A DNA stretch of 64,000 nucleotides from Todiramphus chloris collaris (taxonomy: Eukaryota > Chordata > Aves > Coraciiformes > Alcedinidae), in the NCBI GenBank assembly GCA_025345505.1, contig JANVCC010000018.1:34062040-34126039 (forward strand). The letters are read 5' to 3'. Below the pieces are notes generated by a model. The model searched no databases and was not told where the DNA came from. It worked only from the letters and a program-made list of their open reading frames with translations. Shown one piece after another: positions 51,272-61,036 of this stretch (the stretch's first letter is position 1; the number at the start of each line of letters is the position of its first letter). The translations under genes and the position numbers were made by a program.

Positions 51272-51778
51272 TAATTAGCTGTGCATGTAGGGCACATAAT
51301 GGACCTTACATGAGGACATGGAAAGAGATAGCAAAGGAGCTTCCCCCTTCACAGACGCTAAAGTGCTAAGGGAACTGTGTTCCCAACCACATTTCAACTT
51401 TCATGTTCACACAATCTTTCATGTCAGTGTGGAGTAATTACTGGTGGTGACTTAGGAATTAAACTTATATTAAAGTTACAGCATTGTTCACACATTAAAG
51501 AAAGGTATAATATTTAAGATGCTCCCAGGGTGGAGTGCAACTGGTACGCAAGGAATCCATTCCATGGTGGTTCCCTGGACAACACTGCCTGTGAACAGCA
51601 CAGGGGGTGGGATGGAGCGGAGTGAAGACTCCACAGCTGGACTCTGTGAATCAGCTCAGAGATGGGAACTTTGTGGTACCACAAAGCCTATAAGCTGCCC
51701 GTTTCCCACCTTGGGCCATCACTTTGTCATTTTTTGACAAAGCACTGTCCTTTGTGTGAACTTTGCTCATTATAGTGC
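51272..51778. other. Spacer between CR1 and LTR
   Basis: About 500 bases of moderate GC with no recognised gene. A 72-codon frame at 51519-51737 is unremarkable. It may include flanking parts of retroviral insertions that I cannot define. Confidence 0.35.
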
Positions 51779-52432
51779 TGTTATAATACCAAAACACACC
51801 TCCGTCCCAAAAGCTACCTGCCCCCAAAGTGTGACCACCCCTCACTGAACTTCAGCACTGATTTTTTTTTTATCTATACCTTTAAAAGCAAAGTGAGAGA
51901 ATTTTACACCAATCATAACAAAGGTATCTATGACTAGAGTCACTCAAGCTTAACCTAGAAGATAAGAAATAATATTAAAATGGCTTAAAAAGGGTGGAAT
52001 GTTAGGGAAGATAACCATCGTGAAGAATTCAGGGAAGATATAATTGCAAATTATCTCTGACTCCTGGGATCAGTCAATGGGCTTAACCTCTCTTCTCCCT
52101 CATAGGAATGCCTTTGGGTAAGATCTGGACTATACCAAGCACTAGCTCAAGGAAACTTGGAAAATCTCTAGATAGAGTTGCTTTCTGATTACAGTCAATA
52201 TTTGCATGTGCTTTTGCAGACTGTATACTTATCACCAGCACTCCATAAGAACCTGTATCTCTGTTGCTTTAATAAACTGCACTATTCATTAAGCTAGCCA
52301 TAAAAGTTTCCCATTGGGCACCACCAAACTCAAAATTTAAGTCCAGCTGTGTGAGTCCATGGAGCGTAACTCAGGTGAAAGTGAGTGCCTCCGTAATCAT
52401 GACAGTTCAATAAACTGAATGCAACCAGACAA
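51779..52432 (+). mobile_element. Probable solo ERV LTR, family C
   Basis: It starts TGTTATAATACC and carries an AATAAA signal at 52271-52276 followed by a downstream region that also looks LTR-like. The 7-bp sequence atagtgc flanks it exactly (51772-51778 and 52433-52439), though the right-hand terminus is acaa rather than a clean CA, so the true duplication may be 5-6 bp with one edge off by a base or two. The overall text (cactcaagcttaacctagaa, tgggcttaacctctc) fits my memory of a bird ERV LTR but I cannot name it. No internal retroviral genes flank it. Confidence 0.65.
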
Positions 52433-55400
52433 ATAGTGCCAAATTGGACATCAATCAGAAGCTAAGCCTACCTGCCCCCCAGCCCCTCTGATATCTGAGG
52501 ACAAGCTGGAATGCAAAGGGGGGTTATTTTCTGCCAAATAATGCAATGGTCAGCTTATTTCTAAACTTTTGAGGGGCATTTTAAAGATAAGGCCCAAGAC
52601 TTCGATCAAGATTCAATACATGGAAAAAGCCACAGAGTAGATACTGGACCTCCCCACAATGTTTGTGCAAAGCTAGTATGTTTGTTAAATCCCTACAGCA
52701 AGAAGCCTTGAGTCTGCAGTCTGTGGGAAAATAAAAAAAAAAAAAAGTTTGTTTAGGTCAACAGGAATGTTTTTCTGCTGTCAAATTGTGTTTCAAATTT
52801 GGCTTCTCAAATGGCACAGATGCACGTGTAATTTAGACTAAGATTAGGTACTAAGAATATATTTCAGGCACTACCTAGCACTACTGCAACTCCTTCCAGT
52901 TCCATTCTAACAGATACATAATGCATGTTTTTCTTGTTTTGATAAATTTATGGTATAGTCATTTACTACTCCTCCAGGGCCTGAATCTGTAGCCATGGAA
53001 CACATTAACACTGGGCACTTGATACTGTTGTCACCACACTGACAATTACCCCAAATGCCTGATTACAGAAATATCTAGGATTTTCAGCACTGCATTTAAT
53101 GGGGGAAGTTTTAGATGTCATAGCACCAAAAATTCTTACCAGAACCAATATAAGGAGGTTGTTTTCAAACAAAAAATCAAGTGAGGATGATAATCCCTAA
53201 GGAAAAAATACAGATCAGCCATTAAGAGAAAATAATTTAAAATTATGGGTTTTTTTACTATATATATATATTATTAGTCATTCATTAGATGAAAACCCAA
53301 GAATTAAATAGCATGCTTGCTAAAGTACTTCACCGTTGAATTTTAAACAGCCTCAGGTCACAGCCTTCTTCACCTTTGAATCATTATTGAAATAACTGAT
53401 GTGCCAAGTACGGGGCCTTATCAGTCTAAACTCAGAATTATGCCTCACTTAGCATTTAAATGATTTGACTTTCTGTTTTTGAAGTGCCTGATTTGACTTT
53501 ATACTTCTCTTTGGACAGATGTTACTGAATTTTCCTAGAAGGGCTGTATTCAAAGAAGTGAAAGGTGACATCACATAGATTTATCTGTTACCATACTTCT
53601 GAAACATATCAAAAAAATTAAGCACATGATTGAGTGGAATATCACTGGCATATTAACTATAGAGCCCTGCTAACTTATGTTTGATTTCACTTAATATTTC
53701 AGGGGCGACTCCGACAGAGACAACAGTTTGCACATTGCTATCAAGCTTCTGCCTCTACAGAACTTAGCCAGCCTCAATTCAGGACTGCAGAGCACAAAGG
53801 CCTCTTTCCCCAGAGTTTCTCCCCAAGGCATTCAGAATTCCATTGTCCATCAGCCTCAGAGTTGATGTCACTTTGGGAGCACTGAGCCATTCTGGTGCCA
53901 AATGCTCACTTCACCCTAGCCGAGAAGGAAAGTCATTAAGTGAACAGAGTGCTGGGGTAGAAGGAAGGAAGAGGGATTTGATGTCAAAGGGTTAAGAGTG
54001 ACTCTACTCTCCTTCTGCAAAAAGAGTTCCCAGAAAGCTCTGAGGCAATGTGGAAGTTTTAAACACTCCTCAAAGGAAAAGAGAAGCTGAACTGAAGTCA
54101 TGGGTGATCCTTAACCTGATTCTTGCTGTGCGTACATCATAGCTATGGAAAGATGGATAGGATCTTCACAGCTGACATTTCATGTCAAGTGAAAGGCTGC
54201 AGGAGCTCATTCAGCAGCCACCTTGTGAGCTTCAAGGGGAGGAAGAGTCATGCAGAAAATTTTCTATTCTCTCTAATTCTCAAAACTTTTATCCTTTCAT
54301 CTTGGACAGGATGGGTGTGAGGCTGTGGATTCTGTGCCATTTGTGATATCCAACCTAACAATTCAAACTGAGGCCTGGAGAGTTTGCTTGTCCCATATAA
54401 AGATAGTTCTGTCACCAGCTACAGCTGACTCACTAAGTGACAGCACTTTGTTTCTAGCTTAGTCAGCTTCTGATTTTACCTAATGCTCAGAGTGAGAAGA
54501 CACCAAAGAAGGTTTACCTGCCCCTATCCAATAAGTGAGCTACTCACCTTCTGGTCTGGAATATTCTCCTTATTTTATTATACTTATGAAAAAGTACCCA
54601 TTTTATTAGGAATATAAAGGTCACAGTTGAGGATCACAGATAATATTACTTGTTTCAGGACACAGGACAGCAAGTCAGACAGTTGCCATCTCATGGTGTA
54701 CCTCTGAAACCAAATAGAACTTCGGCATGTCTGCTGCAGCTATATACATACAAAATAATTCAGATATTTTTCTGATCAGTATCTTGTGCTTCATGTTTTG
54801 GACATGGACCTTCCTTTCCAGCTATTAGTAGCTCTTTATGCTAAGAAAGAAAAAAAACCCAGTTGAATAAGGTCATTTTGAATGATTCACTGTGAATAAA
54901 CCTAACGTATTTAGCCTTTATCCTCTTTACAGACAATCTCATGACATTGCCAGTTATTCTTGGGTATAAGAATATATAAAGAAATACCTGTTTCAGGTAA
55001 TCCGTAACTAGGTAGCTAATCTCTGTTTGGCATGTGACTGGGTATGTTTCATGTGATTCTGTTTCTTCTCCCCATACAGATCTTTTTAGAGATTCTAGCA
55101 AAACAACAGTGGACAAATAGCAACTATCTAAAACCAGCCAGCACTCCTGTTCCTCTCTCTGCAGCTACCACGTTTTTGACAAGAATACAAATATTGAGGC
55201 ATAGAGAACACATTGGTTTGCAAGCACACTTTAATTGAAATGTTTAGTAAAGAAATACTTTGTATGAGCAGCCATTAAAAATTCTAATAAATGTTCACCA
55301 TTTTCCATATACTTCTAGTAACAAGCATTTTAAATTGCTGTCATATTAGCCTGTGCACTTGCAGATCTGCTCCTGTGTAATAAGGTAGGACAGGTTGTCA

Positions 55401-55493
55401 GACATCTTTCCAGCCTTCCCTATTACAAGTTAGAGGGTGCAAGTATCTGAGGAGAGCTCTCATCCTGATGAACAATGAAGGTAATTAATACCT
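52433..55493. other. Gene-free stretch: unique DNA
   Basis: About 3 kb with no recognised gene or transposon. A short (TA)n is at 53258-53272 and a poly-A run at about 52732-52745. Open frames are below 95 codons. Confidence 0.4.
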
Positions 55494-56293
55494 TGTCACA
55501 GTTTAGGGTCAGGGCAGCCCCTTAGATCTATAACAGATGCTCTCTGCTAACCCCCCTCCTTCCCCAAAGGGGAAGAAAAAGGGAATAAGGGAGAGAAACT
55601 TAGCCATTAAAAGAGGAAACTAGAACAGCTTTAATAAAAATAATAATAATAAAAATCAAATATATGCAAATATATACAAAACCAGTACCAAACCCAGCTC
55701 CCCATAATGGTAATTATGTCACCATCACCACTGATGCTGTGGAGCAGAAACAAGGCGAGTCCCAGACTGGGCACAGCAGCAGATGGGAGCTGTGTTCAGG
55801 AGCTGGATTCTGATGCTGGATTCAGGAACACAAAGATTGGGATCAAAGGCGGAATGGACAGAGGCCTCCTTGGGTGCTCCAAGGAAGAATCTGGAGGAGG
55901 ACCTGAGCCAAGCCAAACAAAGCTGTCAAAGTGGGCCAAGAGAGCAAAGAGAAGAGTGAGACCCTCCTGATCCCTCAGTTTTATACAGAATATGACTTAT
56001 GTGGGCTGGAATCCCTCATTGGTCAATTTGGGGTCACCTGTCCTGCCCACTGCTCCCTGCAGGTGCAGCTTTTTCCTTTCTACATCCCCAACATGACACA
56101 CAAGATCCAGCAGTGCCCTTGGTCTGCCCACCAATTCTTGGTACTAACTCTAAACATGAGGTGTTATCACAGCCAGAAGCAGACACTGTCTGTGAAAACA
56201 GGCTTCTAATGTCAGACAGCGCAGTTAGAAGAACTGAGCTGAGAAGTAAAATCACTGAACAGAATTACTTCTGTTCTCACTCAAACCAGGACA
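55494..56293 (-). mobile_element. Complete solo ERV LTR, family A (minus strand)
   Basis: In LTR sense (minus strand) it begins TGTCCTGGTTTGAG at 56293 and ends AAACTGTGACA at 55494. A perfect 5-bp target duplication, tacct, lies at 55489-55493 and 56294-56298, which fixes both ends. A TATA box (TATAAA, minus) is at 55980-55985 and an ATTAAA polyadenylation signal at 55630-55635, in the correct order. A 5-bp duplication fits an ERVL-like or related integrase. No gag, pol or env sequence is attached. This is the reference copy for the degenerate relatives at 11700-12403 and 13418-13652. The frames at 55707-55970, 55931-56209 and 55999-56316 are antisense LTR and not genes. Confidence 0.93.
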
Positions 56294-58854
56294 TACCTAT
56301 AGAAATGCACATTTAAGATGCACAAGACACTTTCACATGGAGCTTTCTTTGCTGAGCTTTCTTTGCTAAGCTTTCTCAGTCCATCCATGTTTCAAAACAC
56401 TACAGAAACACATACTGACCTCAAGAATTTAAGAGGTGATTTAGCTCTTCCAGTGCATTTTTTTTTTCTAGACTCACAGTCTTTTAAAAATTCTAGATGT
56501 GTAATTTAGGGTGCTATGAAAAACATGCTGAGCTGAATACTATCAGCCACTTACCAGTCTGAGTAACGTTGAACGGCCATTTTTATGTTCTGCTGCCCTC
56601 TGTGTTCAAGAATCATCTTCTTTTATAGCCCTCCTATTACTCGATAAAGTGAGGAAAGACAATATGTTTTTAGAACTTTTTCAGAACACAAGTGTCAGGT
56701 GCCTCAAGCACACTTGTACCTTTTTTAAAACTACTGATTTTAGAAGGGATGAGCAATTCTCCATTTTCTTTCTTGAGTGATTGACATGCTCATTTTCTCT
56801 CACATACATAGGAACTTTGATAAGCATTATGATATAAGAATACTTCCCCACATTACAACAGCACTTTCATGTGGGAATAAATGCAGTACTTTGCCTAAAA
56901 TACCAATAATTACACCATAGCTAAAAGGTAAGCAGCTTTAGTACCTGTTATAGCATTGCTGCAGGTTATTGAACTGCCATTTAACCATCGTTCTGTTTGA
57001 CAACTGTAGAGTATAATTGTACGTTACTTGAAAATGTTTTCTCTGCAAAATGCCACTACAAAAAATCTTTTTTACTTAAAAAGATTAAAACACCTCAAAG
57101 ATAAAAAAATAAACAACAACAACAAAAACCAAACACAAACCTGCTGAGCTGAATGCTGCATTACAATTAAAATTAAATCTGTCACTAATCAAATGAATAT
57201 ACAGGGTAGTAAGTGTGGCTAATATAAAAGATCTATGGGATTGAACTTGGAGAGGGGATCCAATGTCCAGTTTTCACCATTCTCCAAGTAGATTTGGTGG
57301 GACAAAAAAAGGGGAAACAAAGAGGGAGGCTGCATGCTCTGCAGGGCTAAGCTCAGGGCAGGAGGTAGGAGACAGGTTGTAATTTAAATCTTCCCACTAA
57401 CTCCCAGTGTGCATTTGGAGAAAGTGTGACCTCATTGCTCTGATTTCATGAGTTCTGGAATGGAAACAATAGTTTCTTCTTCAGAAGGGTGTTAGGAGGA
57501 AGAGCTGGCTAATCCTGTGTTTGCACAAATACCCATTTTCCCCAGTTTCTGCCCCAAAAGGTAATTTGAGAATCATATGAGGCAGAACCACCTACAGACT
57601 TTACTCCTAGCTTTGAGCAGCATGACCTTTTGTCCAGGGCCAAGCTTGCTCTGCCTTCCCTCCCTGTGATGGCGATGCAGGCCAGCTGTGCCCAAAGGCA
57701 CTGTGCTCTCCTTAGTTTGAGCACAGCACCCTAGAGACAGAGCTCATCTGTATTCAGCATTTGCTAATGGTGAACATCAACAAAAATAGAGGAGGATTTT
57801 TGGATGCAACATAAAGGTCAGAAAAACATGGTCTAAATATGGTTATTGTGAACTTCCCCAATCTCTCACTCCAGACCCCTCGCTGCAGGGCTATTTGCAG
57901 TATTTTTTCTTCACCATCTGGTACCGACTGTTGTGTCCACTGGTTTCCAGAATCTCCCCCTGATACTGAGACCAGCCGGTGTCTGTGACAAAACATTGAT
58001 TCCTAGTCTGATTCAGAAAGAGAATGTTTATGGCCACTCCTAGGGCAGAAATGATAGCAATATCTAAATTCTAAAGCAAAAGCACTGAATTACCACTTTG
58101 CTTACAGATGCATGTAGCCAGGAATCCATGAACCAGACTACCTATGAAAAGACCTACCAGCATCTCATGCTTACTGGTTGGACATCCCTCACCAAGAATG
58201 CAAGACAACGAACTTCAGGCCTTAGAAGTCTGGTTATTATGTTATAGTACCTCGTCTTATTGTATATCCTAATTGAATTTAACATCACACCACATCTCTA
58301 CAGAGAAAGACAATGACAAATTTTATTTTGCTATGGGATACTCAGAAATATATCTGCAAGATCACAACTAGATTATCCTCTTGACAGCAGTGATAAATGA
58401 ATGTTCTTCCCACCCTTTAAAGAACTTTTTAAGTAATAAACTAGTGATCCTAGTGCTCCAGTCAATAAGTGCACGTTTTGTTAGCCCTCTGTCAATGCTA
58501 ACAAAATGGCCACACCGATTGCCCTCGCCAGAGGCACAGTCAAGAGTGAAACACATCTGCACTGGTTTCCACTTTAAATTCCTTGACAGGACACATCTAT
58601 CCTAGGAAATATAAGAATTTATGTGTTTTGTGGACACTCTGACACTGAGGCCAACTGGTACAGAATGCTATGGTCATTACCATGCTATAAAATTCTTTTA
58701 CCCTTATAAATAAGGTGGCACCATCCAAACTGCTTATTGGGAATGGGTTAGGCCAATTCCCAAGAGATTTCTGGAGGTGGTTCAGGAGACTGATACTTGT
58801 CTCAAGCCAAACCCCTTTGAAGGACCATTCTGACAATTTAAGAACATAGACAGT
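56294..58854. other. Gene-free stretch with a small tandem repeat
   Basis: A 14-bp unit agctttctttgctg is repeated 2.7 times at 56341-56379. An A/C-rich patch lies at about 57092-57138. No gene or transposon recognised elsewhere. Confidence 0.4.
56341..56379 (+). repeat. 14-bp tandem repeat
   Basis: agctttctttgctg, agctttctttgcta and a partial agctttctcag follow in direct tandem. Confidence 0.93.
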
Positions 58855-59068
58855 CACAAACCCTTAGAAATGTTATTTGAAGATGACTTAATCCAGCCTC
58901 CTGCTTGAAACTGAAGCATTGCCACCACTAGTTCAGGTCTGCCATGTCTTCATCCCATCCAGTCATATCTTGAAAAGATCCAAGGTTGGAGATCTGACAG
59001 CCTCTATGAGCCACTTCATTATTCTTCTGGTGAATTTTTTTTTTTTTTACTGTTTAAACTGAAACTCT
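58855..59068 (-). mobile_element. Old, degenerate CR1 LINE 3' fragment
   Basis: Read in the antisense direction it follows the CR1 3' region: gatgacttaatccagcctcctgc, tcatatcttgaaaagatccaaggttgga, gacagcctctatgagccac, cttctggtgaa, then a T-rich stretch and taaactgaaactctg. Substitutions and the loss of a clear ATTCTATG tail indicate an old insertion. No coding frame survives. Confidence 0.75.
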
Positions 59069-60448
59069 GAATCACAGTCTATGGTTATTATCCCTTGCTG
59101 CACTGACAGAAACCCTGGGCCTGGGGTCCAGAAGATGGGTGCAGAAGAGATGGAGCCATGGCAAAAATAAGCTGCACAAATTGGAGAGGTAGGTGCCTTG
59201 AAAAGGAGCAAAAAATACCTTCAAAAACCTCCCTCTGAAAACACCACCCAATGTAATTGCAACCACTAGAGATCTGAACAGTAATGCCTTTCAGACTATG
59301 CTATGGTCTTCTCATAGCACACCTCCTAGCCCATTGGCGTATTCCTTGCCCTTCTCCCATTTTTGCTCCAACATATCTCATGTCAAGAAAGAAAAGTTTG
59401 GGGAAAAGTTTTTCAGCATCAGAGCTAGCAACTACAACAACTCCAGAACAAATTACAAGCCACTGTTTAGGCTGTCAAAGCTGTGCATTTGACGTTATCC
59501 AGGGGATTTGACTGACAGATTATGGACCATTGACAGGTTATAGAATACGACTGAGACTGTCATGCCAATCACTAGTGGCAAGACTGTTGCAAAACAGGGT
59601 GTAGTTTGGTGGCAGGCATGACATCGGGAGGAGACTGACTCCTGTCAAGAACAACATCAATGGCTACAAGGAGACATAGGTCAGGATGCACAGGTTTTCC
59701 ATGTTCAGGACATACATGGTGTTCACAGTCACTCCATCATTTACAGTCTTAGCCATTAAGCCTCTTAGCTCAGGGCTTTTTTCATGCACATGAACTATTG
59801 CATCAAATTGACTGGATGATGGGAAGAGAGGTAGGTCAGAGCATGCAGCTGCTAGTACACAGTGCTGCACAGTGTGCCACCATTTCTGGGAGGAAGGAAT
59901 AAACCCCTGTGCTGTCTGTCATGGTGGCTACTGTGGTAGAATGGCTGCTGTGCCAAGGGGTGAGTGCCAAGTACCAAGAGCTGAGATACATGGTCAGTTC
60001 CAGGTCTTCACATTCAACATTTTGCCTTGAAACCATTGCAGACTCTGTGTCTTCACATTCAGGAGTCTCACTTCCACCTGCATCCCTCCTCCTCACACTG
60101 GACAGGAGTTCTCAAAAGCCTGCTGTGTGCCACCATGTCTCCTCTCTGCAGTTCTGTTGGCAAAAAATACACCTCAGTCTGCACCAGTCCACTCTGCACC
60201 TATCTACCAGGCATCATCTCAGAGATTGTGACACCTTAGAACAAAGGAGGGGGAGAAAGAGGCAGGGAGGAAACTGGTAGGAAATAAGGGGTCAGCAATT
60301 CAGTGCTTTTAAGAGCGCTGATGACATGCACTGTTGCTGGTCTTCTCTGTGGGGTCTTTACACTTAAGAAGTATCAGTCACTACTGTCACATCTTAGTAA
60401 ACATGTCAAATTTCCCCATATGTTTACATTCGCTTACTATATGAATGC
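59069..60448. other. Gene-free stretch upstream of LTR
   Basis: No gene recognised. Two overlapping minus-strand frames at 59664-59870 and 59836-60096 are in different frames and have no family signature. The 10-base phrase gtcttcacat recurs within 55 bases near 60005 and 60049. Confidence 0.35.
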
Positions 60449-61036
60449 TGTATTGGGTCTACCTGAGCTGGAGTTAATTTTCCCCATAGCAGCCCTCCCA
60501 GTGCTGTGCTTTGCACTGGGAGCTGGAAAGGTGCTGGTAACACCCCCGTGTTGTGGCTGCTGCTGGGCAGGGCTCACACAGCACCAAGGCTGCTTTTCCA
60601 ACATTACCCACCCCAGTGGGATGGGGTAGGCAGGATCTTGGGAGGGGACATGACTGGGAGAGCTGACCCAAACTAACCAAAGGGATATTCCATACCATGT
60701 GATGTCAACTCAACAATAAAAGCTAGGAAAAGAAGTGGGGGGGGGGAGGGGCACTCGCTTGTCCTCATTAGGAGCCCTGCTTCCCAAAAAGGACCAGACA
60801 TTGCCTGCTCATGAGAAGTAGAGAATACATTTTTGTTTTCCTTTGCTTCCATGCAGAGCCTTTGCTTTTGTTTTTCTATTAAACTGCCTTTATCGTGTCC
60901 CACAGGTTGGTTTTTTTTTTTTTTACATCATATTTTCTCCCCCTTGTCCTGCTGGGGGGTGGGGGTGGGGTGGGGGGGTGGAGTGATAGAGTAGTTTGGT
61001 TGGCATCTGACACCCAGACAAGGGCAACCCACCACA
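60449..61036 (+). mobile_element. Solo ERV LTR, avian TGTATTGGGT...CAACCCACCACA type
   Basis: A complete solo LTR, starting TGTATTGGGTCTACC and ending GGGCAACCCACCACA. The flanks aatgc (60444-60448) and aatgt (61037-61041) are a 5-bp target duplication with one change. It has a TATA-like aataaaagc at 60715-60723 and an ATTAAA polyadenylation signal at 60878-60883. A G-rich segment at 60954-60982 has more than four G-runs and could form a G-quadruplex. It shares the gggatattccat block with the LTR at 99-678, so the two families are related. No internal retroviral genes are attached. The 108-codon frame at 60303-60629 crosses the boundary and is not a gene. Confidence 0.9.
60954..60982 (+). other. 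G-rich run with quadruplex potential
   Basis: Runs of six, five, four and seven or more G separated by single T lie near the LTR 3' end. The spacing fits the G3+N1-7 pattern for a G-quadruplex. Homopolymer lengths here may be inaccurate. Confidence 0.75.

Noticed and set aside
59664..60096. Two adjacent minus frames as a possible frameshifted retrogene
   Set aside because: The frames do not continue one recognisable protein and no poly-A tail is present.
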